DNA of 64,000 bases, taken from NCBI RefSeq assembly GCF_030272615.1, contig NC_081405.1, positions 574,089,252 through 574,153,251 on the forward strand, given 5' to 3'. Under the pieces are notes generated by a model. That model was not told the DNA's origin. It did no database searches and was given only the letters and a program-made list of their open reading frames with translations. Of this stretch, positions 20,759 through 32,959 are shown piece by piece (positions within the stretch are counted from its first letter, which is position 1; every line of letters starts with the position of its first letter). The position numbers and the translations under genes were made by a program. This stretch comes from Cryptomeria japonica. Taxonomy: Eukaryota > Streptophyta > Pinopsida > Cupressales > Cupressaceae.

Positions 20759-23700
20759 ATTCAGGTAAGGGAATATTTATTGTTGTTTCTATCCAGTTTC
20801 CTTCTTGTTTTCCAATACTCATTTCATGCCCTCTTCCCAAGGAAATGAACTCTCTTTTATACCTTAATGGTGAGAGAGTCACCACCTTTCACCATCACTT
20901 CTCTTGTATGGGTTACAATACTTCATCTCTAATTGCTGCCCATGACAAGATCTTAATTTAAACAATCAAATTATTTTGCTAGCATCTTGGTGTCACCTTT
21001 TAAATCACCTAGATTACAATTTAAGGGATGTTATCATGTATTTTATAAAGGTTGCAATCTGGTACTTGGCAAGGGCATGACATGGTCATTTCTACAAGAA
21101 TGGGTTATTCCCATTCCAATGCTTTTTTTGACTTTATTTTCTTTCTTTTTTAAGAAGTGCATGCCATCCATGATTAAACTAATCTACTCCTAGATCTATA
21201 TAATTCACACCTCCTTTCTTAAAGAGCTTTTGATCCCCAAAAGCTTAATTTGGATTATAGTAAATTCCTCCCTGCATGAGTTTTTTGGGTGTGTATCAAC
21301 TTTAATGATTTCCATTGTGCTGAAACTACAATGGCTAAAATCATTGGGTGTGTAACCTTGCATCATTTTTTGTGTTATGATAAGAGAAATGTTAAATATA
21401 GGTTGCTCTACTTTATTTCTTATTTAACAACATTCATTTACTTCAAATGAAGAATTTTTTTATAAATTAATCGACTTACCTTAGCATATATTGCATTTAA
21501 GTTTAAAATATTTATCTTGTACTATTCAATATTGATTTAAAATCTAAAAATAATTTCCTTGCAGGTGAGGAAAATGTCATGTAATGTATGTGCATGGGTG
21601 TCCAATTGGTTGGAAAAGTACTACTACCGTCTTCCACTCAATACCATCCTTCATTACATAGAGGAAATAAGTGTCTGCTACAAGGTGAGAGAAAAAATGA
21701 TCAATAGAATTGACAAAATGACCAAAGAACAATAATTTTTGTTTTGATAATAATGTGTTATACTTTAACTTCCTCTATGGTTCCAAGGTGAAAATGGACT
21801 TAGATGTTAAAAAATATAATCTACAAATTGAGTTTATAAATTTATGTGGCTCGCCAATTTCTCAATACTGTGAGCTTCAAGACCTTTACCTTGTTATTTC
21901 CTTGCTAGATGTATATGGAAGGTCACTATTAGGCCAATGGTGATAATAAAAAGACACAACCTATCTGAACAACTCAGTATTGAGTTCATGAGATTTCTTA
22001 AGGGACAATCATGAATTAGTTTGAATGGTTGCAAGCTACTATTAATTTTAATTATTCAATCAAATTCAGAGTGCATCAAGTCATACCATCAACAAGGTTG
22101 TTACATGCTCACTATGGGATACCTACGTTATATGTTGTGAATTCCAACATAATAATCAATGTTTGGGCTCTTCTTCATGATATTGAAAATAAAGAGATAT
22201 TACTAGTGCATAAATGGTTACTAAAGTAAAACTTGACACAAATTTTGAAAGCCTATTTATACATTCTATCTATGACTAAATTCAATGATTATTGTTACCT
22301 ATTTTTGCTACAAGATCAATTATGTAGAGCTTTAGTGTTTTAACATACATAAAGGTACATTTTATTCTACTGATATTACATTCATGTTCATGAAAAAAGA
22401 AAGAAAAAGATTACATTTCCATATTTCCAAATTTAGAACAATAGAAGAATATATATTTTTATGAAAAATAATAATCCTTATTAAAAATGAATCTATAATG
22501 TCTTACACAAGATGTGAGACTAAGTAGTGGTGCAGATAAGAAATAAACTATACACTTGCACATTCAAACATAAATGAAAAATGCAGATAGGAAAGGGTGA
22601 CTCATCATTTCCTAAATAATGAGTCCTCTTTGAGTTGTTTTGAGAATCTATAGTTGTTAGTCTTTCACCATTCTATATCCAACTATTCATCCTTTTTGCC
22701 CCTGAGTACCTGCATTTGAGAAGATACTATTGTTAGAGAAATGAAAGCCATCATTCATTATCTACATTTTCATCTACAAATATGTAATCTATTCCTCATG
22801 TGCATCACGACAACCAGTACCTCATCAACAAGAAATCAAATATGTATTGTTTTTCTAACTTGTTTGCTTCATGTATAGATGCAGGAAAGTAACATGGTTG
22901 TTTATCAGCTCATTATGAGTCGTGTAAAATGTGGCTCCCACAAGGATTGAGCCCAGCTCATAAATTTTTCTGATTAGTAATGTCCCAAAGAGGTATCAAG
23001 ATTTCATTTTGGAACAAATAGTTATCCTGAGAAATCATAATCCTTTGATAACCATCGTGTTCTAAAGAAAAACCTCAATACCTCAATCAAAGAAAACTAC
23101 TTCTCATCATATGTTTATTAAAGTTAATAATTTCAAGTTGTAGCTAAAAGAATTACAAGTGCAGTGTAAGAAGTCACTGTGATAAGCAAGAGTAGTAATG
23201 ACAAGCAAATGGACCAAGGAAAATCCTCTAATGTTAAAAATGAAGTCACAAAGGCACAAGAGGTAGTTCATGGTGGCGAGAAGGAGAGAAATCACTCAAT
23301 GCAAAGCCCTTATCAAAGCCATGATAATAGTCAACAACAATATGGGAACAAATCTATATATGTAATACATATAAGCTTCTTGAAGAGATATAGATAGTCA
23401 TAGAAAAAGATAAAATATCTCAGTAAAAATGAATAACCTTCACAAGGATAAAAGATGACAATCAACATAGAGCATTATAGCTTCAAAGGATGAATATAGT
23501 GAAACTCAAAAATAAGACCAACAATGCATAAACTAAAGAGAAGGGAAAGGTCTTCATGAATATCTTATGATCATTCATAGTCTGGGAAAGAAGTCATGAC
23601 TTAAAAGTCATGGATGACATTCTCTTGAGGATGTATAATAATATCATCTACATCACCGAATAGTGGTAGCAGTGCAATTATTAATCGATTGTTAGAATAG

Positions 23701-25430
23701 TGGAATATAGTAAAGTGGGCTACTCTAGTAACCATCCTCACAGTCATAGTGAGACAGTGTTCTTAAGAGAGGTTTTGTTTACTGTGCAGTGAGGAGAACA
23801 AGGGTCATAGGAAGGAACATAAGCATAAAGAAAAGAGCATAAGAGAAGTATCAAAGAGGCCATATGTCAGGGTGACAATCCATTAGCTATACTAATGATT
23901 GGAATAGTGAATATAATTATCAAATGGCACATGATAGGAAGTATAATGCAAGAGTAGATATTACATAATAACCTCATGAACCAAATAATAGTTCTTCAAC
24001 TCAAAAAAATGAGGGTTCAAATGATAAAGTTCATTCACTATCAAAGTTATGAGACAAGACTTTAATCATTGTGTCACTATTATAAGTCATAAAAGATGTT
24101 TGTTGTAGTAAAGAAGAGCACAATTGATACTCCTTTTGACAGACCCTAAAGGTCATAGTAGTCCCATAACAGAAAGCCAATGAAGATTTAGTAGTATGAG
24201 ATGCTCATAAAGACATAAAGGTGCAGTTTACAATGTTTGATCAAAAACCATGAGCACTTAAGACGTATAAGATAGTAGCAGTGTATAAGGATATATAAAA
24301 ATAATAGTGAATATCTAAAGACAGTAAGCTTCATTTTGAAAAAGCAATAAAAATTGAATAAAAGTGTTGACAATCATTTGCACAGAATACAATGGACAAA
24401 GATGACGGATTTGGGTATGTTTAATCATTCAAAATGTTGCAATGCATTGACCAAAACATAGTCCAATCATACAAAGAAGGAGGTATAGTGACTATTATAA
24501 TCTTTATAATAGCAACTAAGAAGGATCATGAAAAAAAAACATTCACAGAGAAGCTATGCATAACACCATTAAGACAATAATCAATGGTCAAACATTCACA
24601 ACTCAAAATGACATGTAGATAGAGTATGTTATTGCTACAACCAAAGATCATGCAAAGAGTAGTCTTAATAGTCATTGAGACAGAGTTATATGCAGTGAAA
24701 TCATTCATTTTTAGAACAATACATCTAGATTATTGGAAAATTGTTTATAGTCACAACTACAATCAGTTGAACAGATACCAACAAGATTGAGAAGAAATTC
24801 ATGTACCTAACGTTACCAAGATCAATCCAATGAGAGTATGGAACAGTTACAATCATTACGAGAGACACAAAAGATAGTCCTTGAAGGAATACAGTGTAGC
24901 AGTCATCCCCAATAGTGACACATTTCTAAGAAAATTTTTGACAGTATAGACAAAGTTGGGTACAATAATAATGAAGAATGAAGACATGATCAACACATCA
25001 TAACATCTTTTTTTTTCATAGACTAGAGCCTCGGAGTAGCCAAATCAGCCCTGTAGTAGCATCAGAAAGGCCGAGAGTAGTTTTTCATAGTGCAAGTCAT
25101 AGGATTTTTTGTAAAGAATACATCAAGCCAAGAATAGTCATGAAGCCAATATTTTGTGGGATCATTCCAGACAAGAGAAGATCTCAGGAATGAAGAAAGG
25201 AAGGCAACAAATAACCTGTCATATGAAGTCATCAAATAAAGTATATATTGTAGAAGAATAAGCCCAGATACATAAAGGATGTGAGCTATTACACAAGGAA
25301 GGAAGAAATATATAGTAGCCCATAACAACCATAGGAATATTATAGAGCATTCATAGTTATCTTTGTAGATTAATAGTTGTACTATATAGTAATATGGTGG
25401 TAGTTATAAGGAGCATAGACAAATGAGCTT
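20759..25430. other. Long stretch without a supported gene
   Basis: I searched both strands and found only short chance frames. The composition is A+T-rich. Around 23160-25330 the plus strand has many purine-rich words (CATAGT, AGTAGTCAT) and a Q/S/N/K-rich reading at 23179-23397, which may be a worn retroelement leader or low-complexity coding remnant. I cannot support more. A ten-T run lies at 25008-25017. Confidence 0.4.
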
Positions 25431-26722
25431 ACCTTGGGATTTCTTGTGTTGAAATCTCTGGTAAATCACCAGACAACAGTCCAGAAAATGATTATAAAAT
25501 CGAGCTAGGGTTTCTTCACCATGGCAGCCGCTTGCATAGGAGGAATATGCAAATAAAGAATGAAGTGTATTTTCATCTTTTTGCTTGTTGTTTTAGGGTT
25601 AAAACCCTATTTTAAAAACCCAATAGGATAAAGAAATATTTTTGAATAATAAAGCCCTCTTTTATTTTCATTGTGGCTTTTCTCTTATAATGCTCATGTT
25701 TGATTAACACATATAAAGAGAAAATTCAATTAGAGACTCATTTGCATTCAAATTATTATATAAATCTTTTTGAGTGATTACTGTACATAAAAGATATTTT
25801 AAGGAATGCAAAGTTGAGTATAACTGAGTTGTGGAAGTCAAACAAATGGGGAAGGATTGGTTAACTTGAGTAACTTGTCATCAAATATAGTTAAAATAGG
25901 TGATTTCTCACTTATAGGTAGTTTGCTGTAAGAATCAATCAAGGGGGCTTTTCAAACACTTAATTTCTTATTTCTCTCAATTTCCTCTCTAATTTAGGGG
26001 GATTGGATTTTTTGTTGCATCTGAGTCAAAGAGTTTGTATTCATTTTGATCTTAGCAGTAGAGATTCTTGCTCTTGTAATTCATTACTTATGAGCATTTT
26101 CACATTTTCATGAGCATTATTCAGATTTTGTAATCAGAAATGCTCCTTGTTTTCAATAAATAGTTGGTTCCTTCTCTTATTTTTTGTGTTCTAAATATTG
26201 TTGTGAATGTTTTGAATGAATTAGTTGTGATTATTATTAAACAATCCTTCAATTTATCTCTTTTCCTTCAATGTTTAGTTCATGATTAAGCATGTTATAG
26301 TATAGATAAGTGATTGAGTTATACTATCTAGTAAATGGAGTTGTAAAAAATACCTTGTTTTCCTTCATACAAATATCAGAAAGACTGAACCTTTCACATG
26401 AGGTGTTTATGCAAAGTATGTAGTTTTGAGTTGTAATCATTTTAATTTATAATTGGATTCTTGTGAGTTCCTTATCATAGAAAAGTCATTTATAGTCATT
26501 GGTGGATCACCTTATTAGTAGTAGTTTTAAGTTTATGCATATCCTTCTATCTCTTTTTCATAAACATTCACTTAAGTTTTAGGTGATCAAATAGGAAGCC
26601 GACCAATAATCCAAAGGTATGCTCTCACAATATGATATCCACATCCTAAGAGTGGTCCCATGTTTGATGGGGTTGCCGGAATTTCAAGCTTGCATTGGAT
26701 GCAAATCCCTATGACAATGGTT
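25431..26722 (+). other. Probable 5' LTR or leader of element H
   Basis: It lies upstream of the gag of H and of a TTTTTGGCATGCCCAGTGGG motif (26721-26740) that plant Ty3/gypsy elements carry at the LTR-primer-site boundary. It has an AATAAA at 26155-26160 suitable for LTR transcript ends, a perfect palindrome AGGGTTAAAACCCT at 25595-25608, and a 12-codon frame in strong start context (ACCATGGCAGCC) at 25521-25556. I could not define the LTR start, and no 3' LTR of H is seen. The assignment is inference. Confidence 0.4.
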
Positions 26723-26864
26723 TTTGGCATGCCCAGTGGGACTATTCAACTTTACAGTTCATAGAAGGCCACCATACACTATCTTGGTGTGTGTAGTAGC
26801 AAAATATCTTTCACACCTGGTGACTCAAATCCTTGTTTTTATAGTAGTCCAACATTCATAGATT

Positions 26865-27635
26865 ATGAAAAAATATCAGACTAGGCAAAGTATAGCCCCA
26901 GTCAATCATACCCAGCTATCACCTAGAAAAAGGAAGGCTAGGATAGTCAACAAAATTTCAAATCCAGCAGTTGTTGGTTTGCTTGTTATTCCTAATTCAT
27001 ATCTTGTTGTTATACCTTATTACAACCTATTTTTTGGATGTTCTTCCAATCAAAATACTCCAAATACCAGTAGTTATAACAATGCTACAACCTCAAATAA
27101 CAATATGGCTCATAATCAACCTCCTAGGATGCATCCATTTGTGCCTTTTAATTAAGGAAGTCCTTTAAATTTGAATCAGCATGATGATATACCAGTTCTA
27201 GTACTTAAGAGTCTTCCATTTTTCACCGATTAGGATCATACAATAGCCATTAAGCATATTAGGGATGTGATTCACATTGTTGCAGAAAATGTTGCTTTGA
27301 GGCTTTTGGCAGCCTCATTCAAAGGGAAAACCCTTCAATGGTTTAGGGGTTTGCTTATGAATTCAATAGCTACGTGGGATGAGTTGGGACACCGTTTGAA
27401 TCAACATTTTGAGGATAATTCTAATCATCTCTCATTGGTGGTGCAGCTCACTACCATCAAAAGAGCCCCAAATGAGCACGTGATGGACTTTAATTATTAT
27501 TTTCAGAGGACTTCGAATCAGCTTCATGCATTCGTAAAGCCTTCCAATGATTATGCATTCCTTTTTTTACCTTAAGGCTTTAAATAGTGACATTGCATTC
27601 ATGATTAAGTCTATGGGGTGAAATACCTTACCAGC
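26865..27635 (+). pseudogene. Element H gag, first piece
   Basis: The open stretch 26865-27155 is basic at the N-terminus (SPRKRKARIVNK) with an asparagine-rich end. The stretch 27267-27575 is a clear retrotransposon gag capsid domain: FKGKTLQWFRGLLMNSIATW, DELGHRLNQHFEDN, HVMDFNYYFQRTSNQL. Stops separate the two. The frame continues after a shift as a SDIAFMIKSMG-like stretch to the K insertion at 27636. The protein would be a capsid precursor. Confidence 0.75.
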
Positions 27636-28905
27636 TATTCAACCCAACAATAAGAATAATAACTCTAGTTGAAGTCTCAATCCTAAGTTTGGACATTCAC
27701 TTGGTAAAGTCACTATTTCTATAGCTAGTGTTAATTTGATTGTGAACCCAGGGACGTAATACTTGAAATGGGTCTGCACTATATATGCACTAAGTTCCTA
27801 CAACAACTACTCTGCATTACTGCAACAACTAACATTATGCGGAAAAGATAAGCAAGAATTGAAACTATTGAAAGGCTACAGGAAAACTTCTGCATTAACA
27901 TAAATTCATTCAAGCAATACTGGCTAAGTTCAATGCTGACAAACAGAGATTACTCTGTTTTGGTTTGGCTGCAGGAATAGTCAGTGGATCTATTTCCAGT
28001 GGTTGTAGGAATAGTCAATGCAAGAACATCTACTATAGCTAAAGAAGAAAACTAATCTTCATAAATGCATAGGAACACTCACCTTGTGGGCCCCCTTGGG
28101 TGAGTGATTTTAGGCCTCCCAAAAACAACTCTAAGTGCTCAAAATAAAATATTTTTATTCATCGTTCTTCGGAAGTCATTACATGATTCAACATAAAATG
28201 GAACTCAAAAACACTTGTAACTTTATTTTCAAAATCCTCTATTCTTCTTTCTCTCTTTTTCTATCTAACCTCTGAGAAGAGATGAAGAGCTTATTTTAAA
28301 ATAAAACATTACTTTAAACAACATAGATCACGCTGAAGAGAAGAGATGGGTAACTAATCGAGAAAGGAGATAGCTAGAGTTAAGCTACACAAAATGCGGA
28401 TCTAAACCGAACCATAGTCATAATATATTGTGGCAGTGTTTACAACACCAATGTCCACTTGAGTTAGACATCAGTAGTATCACATTATTTCTTCTCCTAT
28501 GTTGTTCCTTACACTCTTCAGCATCTCTGTTGTTTGATCTTTCAGTCATCTCCTTGAACATCTCTTCCTACAACTGGCGTGATAGGCGAGCTTCCACCGT
28601 AGCATCATTTATTCCCTGCACTTCAAAAGAAATAGCATACAAGAACATACATACATATTTTAATTAATCAGGACATCTATTAATTTCACACATGATATTG
28701 CCCTAAACAATCTGCATGGCAACATGAATGAATAACATGGCTGCAGAAATAAACTGGAAAAAACAAAACATGTTTTAATAGGTTCAGGCTAACATCTGAA
28801 ATACATATAGTAAACTTTCAATACATCCTTACTATTATGTAAATCAAAATGTGACAAAAGCTTAAGAGTTATAAGGATAAAAAATGCCCATGTCTCAACT
28901 CATCA
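27636..28905 (-). repeat. K LTR1 (3' LTR, 1270 bp)
   Basis: On the minus strand it starts TGATGAGTTGAGACATGGGC next to a polypurine tract. It ends GGGTTGAATA (a decayed TGAACA). It aligns along its whole length with LTR4. Confidence 0.87.
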
Positions 28906-28920
28906 TGCCCCCCAACTTTA
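28906..28920 (-). other. K polypurine tract
   Basis: The minus strand reads TAAAGTTGGGGGGCA directly before the LTR start TGATGAG. This is the expected plus-strand primer position. Confidence 0.8.
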
Positions 28921-29019
28921 ACGTCTTGTTGATCCTCCAGCAAGAGGAAAATTTCTGATTCTTGCACTAACTCTTAGGTCACCATTGTTTCGTTGACCTT
29001 TTCCTCCCGAAGCTAAATT

Positions 29020-31178
29020 CTAGTAAAACCCTTTCATCTTTTCCAACTTGGACCATCTTGCATCTTCTGTAATTGGTTCATAGTGCTCATATGTGATCTT
29101 ACATTCCAATAATGGCCACATAAGAATAGGAGGCTGAAAGATCAAAGGTACCCAGTTATTGGTTTTCTCTCTGCCCAATTGTATATATTTAGGGGCTCTT
29201 TGCATTGCTGTATGGAAATTTGGCAATGAGTGAGGTTCTCCCTGCTTCAATTCTTCTGGCAAGTTATTCCAGCACTGAGTTCAACCATCAATTGTAGCTG
29301 CAATTTCATTTTGAACTAAATGCTCATATGCTTGGTATATTTCTTCCCTCATCGACAGCACTAGATTTCTAACATCTTGCCTTACCAGTAACTTCTGCCA
29401 TTCATAATAAAGAACTCTTGGCTCTTTTTCTTCCTTCCTCAATGGTAATGGACAACAAAATTTGAAATCCTTATGTGCTCTGGCTTGTGCCCCCATGCTG
29501 ATCTCATTTTGAATCTATGACATTAAATATTTTATATGAATATCACAAATATATAACAAAGGATTCCACTCACTATCAGAAGCTACAACATAGTTATGCA
29601 AATAAAGTTTACATAAAAAAATTTCACAGCTGTTGGGGAAGTCTGGTAAGCATCATTAAATTCCTCAAGGGTTTCTAAAGAGGGGCTAAGGTCCCTGACA
29701 ATGCGGTTCAATTTGAAATTTAAATACCGCTCCCTTAAATGCAGAGCATAAACCCTTGGTGGTGCCCTACATTGCATCAATTCAGGGACCATACTAGTGA
29801 TTGTATCAACTATAGCCTCTAATTCTTCAATTTTGTTATCCATCTTTTCAATTTCTCTTTGTTGTTTGTCAATAATCCCCTGTAATCTAGCACTCTCTAT
29901 TTCCCATTGCCTATAAAATGTTAACGCAATAGATAAACTGCTTAGGGATGATGGAGGTGTAATAGCTGTTACCTTAGGTCATGGAATCTCTTCAATAGGT
30001 TCCTCAAGCTTCTCCGCCACATATGCAATATTTGAGAGTCTATCAACACCCTCTTCCTCCTGAGTTTCAACATCCATAGGGCTCCCTTCTTTTGATGTTT
30101 CCACTGAAATAACCTCTATTGGATCACCTGCTAGATGGGCCTTCTGGGTTTTACTCGGAGTCCTTCTTACATAAACCTTTGGAGTGGCTATAGGAATGGT
30201 TTTTTCTTGTGCCTTTGCTGCAGGAGTATTTATTTTGGACCTATGCCTCTTGGCTGCAAGAGAAACTAGAGTTGCCTGCGGCTGAACCATAGGTTCTTCA
30301 TTTGCATCAATTATTTCCAATTCTTTCCCTTTTCTTTTAGAAGATGGTGATTCTCTTTGAAAAGAAGTGGAGGGCTGCTCCACATTTGTCTCAACCATCT
30401 CTTCCTTTGTAATAGTCACAGCTCCTTCAGTGGTTAGCAATTAATTCTCTGCATAAACTATAGGAGAAGAGGGTTCTTCAATATTTTCTTTTTCAACTAT
30501 TGGGTCATCTACAACAGGAGCATCTTCAACCCTAAACCTCAATATGTCTTCAAAAACTCCCCATTCCATATGTGAAACATCCCTAAGAGAATGTTTTAGA
30601 AGAAATTTAATCAAACCATGATGGCTGATAGAACGATTTTCATTCTTCTATGTTTCTTTGGCACTTATGGAAATGAGGTGGTATAGAAAATTAGGAACAT
30701 TCACTCTTCGGCCATGTCATAAATGACTAAGCAATTTGCAATGGGGTGAATGTAAATTTGAATACCTCCCTTCACAAGTAATGTATTTCATTACATATAA
30801 AGCCACCTGGGGCCACTCTGCTACTAGGGAAACCCTCCTGGTTCCTTGCTTGTCCACTGTTAGAGGTCCATCTATGGGAAGTGTAAACTCTGCTCTGACG
30901 CTTCTCACGTCTTTTGATTCTGGGAATAATTCTCCTTCCTATGGCAACCCTATAACTTCATCTATCCGCTACTCTGTAGAAATGGCCCTTAATCCTTTAA
31001 TAATGGCCTCTCCTCCATTGAATGAATGCATAAATTCTGCGGCAATTTCTTCATTATAATCCCTTATTTTCAGAAAGTAAACAATCCAACCATGTTGCCT
31101 AAAACAATGCTCACCAAGAGCATCCTATAGCAATGCATCATGGACTGTTGGTTCATGGCAGATTGGATCTCCACCCAT
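29020..31178 (-). pseudogene. K ORF3: downstream ORF in envelope-like position, with candidate intron
   Basis: It begins at ATG 31178 (MGGDPICHEPTVHDALL) and runs, past stops that look like CAG/CAA/CGA changes, to a stop at 29020. The N-terminal part (HGWIVYFLKIRDYNEEIAAE, AISTE, IDEVIGLP, YITCEGRYSNLHSPHCKLLS, VPNFLYHLISIS) recalls a plant transposon-associated domain often found in Athila-like elements and related plant repeats. The middle (30440-29979) is low-complexity, charged and Pro/Ser/Thr-rich, with basic KRKGK and KRHRSK patches. The C-terminal part has helical segments (29843-29583, 29496-29020). A 98-nt GT-AG intron joins the last two in frame. I see no signal peptide or transmembrane helix, so calling it envelope is not supported. 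Confidence 0.65.
29515..29612 (-). other. Candidate GT-AG intron in K ORF3
   Basis: Reading from the upstream exon the frame runs AVKFFY and then meets GTAAAC. A 98-nt A+T-rich segment ends AATGTCATAG. Joining the flanks gives AVKFFYIQNEISMGAQ in one frame. Unspliced, the frame stops 14 codons past the donor. The size is normal for a plant intron. Confidence 0.6.
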
Positions 31179-31410
31179 TTCTTAATCTATTAATGTAGTA
31201 AACTTTGTAGCTGAGAAACAGAGAACCAAAATATTTTACACTAAAAATTGAAACTTCCTTACCTATTTCCAAATTTGGCGGTGGAGTTTGGCGGTAGAGT
31301 TCATTACTTTCTTATGCCAAAGAATATCTTGTTAAAGAAATGATTACAAGCAATCAAATCAAGGTACCAAAAAGGACGAGTAATTACTAATTTTGGAAAC
31401 TGAAGCATAA

Positions 31411-31430
31411 AACACCCCCCCTCCCCCGCT
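31411..31430 (-). other. G-rich tract between integrase and ORF3
   Basis: The minus strand reads AGCGGGGGAGGGGGGTGTT, a purine run resembling a polypurine tract, located between pol and ORF3. It could act as an internal plus-strand primer. That role is inference from position and base content only. The rest of 31180-31739 shows no coding. Confidence 0.4.
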
Positions 31431-31739
31431 TACTTCGGCACGTGTCCACACAAGCTGAAAGGATTTAGGGAAGTGTACATAGATTTAGAAAAGGCAATAA
31501 TCATAATGAAATCATAAATGCTTAATTAAAATAAAATAAAATATGTACATACCTTCAGTTGTGCGAAAACAAAGGCAAAATGAAATGAAATGACAGATAA
31601 AGAAATGAGATGGGATGATGTGAATGGAAATTTTATCTATGGAGAATAGGATTTCCATAAGACATGGACATTTTTTGTGAAATGATGTGAGGAGAATTAT
31701 GAAGTGGCAAGCATGTTCACTATAGTGGCTGCAGGAACC

Positions 31740-32750
31740 TTACTCTATCTCGTATTGACCTAGCCATCTGGTTTGTAGCATTCCCATAGTATTTATATAT
31801 TTGGAGTTATACAATATTTCCCAGTCACCGGCTTTGAACTTTTTCTCTTTGATATATTTATCATGCCACTTTGCCCTCTGATTTTGTCTTAGTTCTATAT
31901 GTTGGACAACCATTTTTCTCCATTCATGTCCAAAGCATTTAATTGCTGAATACATTCCTTTTGTACTTCAGAAAGTGTCATATTTAATTGCAAAGTTGTC
32001 CTTAGATTTTTATGCTTAAACTCAATAGGCATTATTGTTGCTTTTCTATACACCATCTCAAAAGATGTAAAACCAATTAGTGTCTTCCAAGTTGTTTTGT
32101 ATGCCCAAATTGCTTCTGAAAACCTATGAGACCAGTATTTTTTATGAAAATCTTTAGTCTTGGTAAGAATAGCCTCAAGCTCCCTATTTGTAACCTCTAC
32201 CTATCCATTAACTTGTAGATGATATGGGGTAGATTTTTTGTGCCTTATATTGTTTTCATTGACCAAGACTGCAATCAATGTTGAAGTAAATTGTGGGCCT
32301 TGGTCTGATACAATTTCTCTTGGTAATCCATATCTTGTAAATATCTCCTCATAAAGGAATTCAACTACCTTATTATCTCTTGCATGTGTCATGGTGTGAG
32401 CCTCCACCCATTTGGTTACAAAATTTGTACATACTAAAATGTAGGATTTGGCATTAGAAGGTGGATCAATTAGGACAACAAAATCTAATCCCCATTTATC
32501 AAATAGTACAACCAATATTTGTGGATATAATGGTATCTCATCAGATTTAGTACGTCTCCCCATGCACTAGCATCTGTCACATTTTCTTGTATACTATGTT
32601 GCATCCTTATATAATGAGGGCATATAGTATCATGTATTCGGTATTTTGAGTGTTGTTCTTTTAGTAGCAAAATGTCCTCCACACATCTCATCATGACATG
32701 CATGTAGGATATCATATCTTTCATCTTCTCTTACACATCTTCTCATGAAT
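31740..32750 (-). pseudogene. K integrase (decayed)
   Basis: The zinc-binding start lies near 32720-32640 (ILHACHDEMCGGHFATKR). The catalytic core lies at 32563-32201: first aspartate in WGLDFV, second in IVSDQGPQF. The glutamate region follows at the NG-stop-VEVTNREL stretch near 32200, where a stop replaces the usual Q just before the catalytic E. The C-terminal part is at 31955-31740 (WRKMVVQHIELRQNQRAKWHDKYI, FKAGDWEILYNS, MLQTRWLGQYEI). It would insert element DNA into chromosomes, but the stop and frame breaks inactivate it. Confidence 0.82.
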
Positions 32751-32959
32751 TGGTCAGGTCCAGTACAAAACAAACAATCAACAATCCATGAGAAGTCAAA
32801 TATTTTCTCCACTAACAACCTTCTTTCCTTAGGAGAAAAATGAAGTGGTGTTTTAGCAGCCGCTAAATAGTTGGCAATATCAGCATACCAGGGAGTGTGG
32901 GCTTGTATAAGGAATAGATGTTCATCTAGAAAAACATCATCTATGGTTGTATAATCTTC

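Noticed and set aside
21550-22230. Possible exons around 21550-21690 and 22029-22229
   Set aside because: Short readable stretches exist, but there are no motifs, no consistent frame and no convincing splice sites.
29020-31178. Calling K ORF3 an envelope protein
   Set aside because: There is no signal peptide, transmembrane helix or furin-like site. Position alone is not enough.
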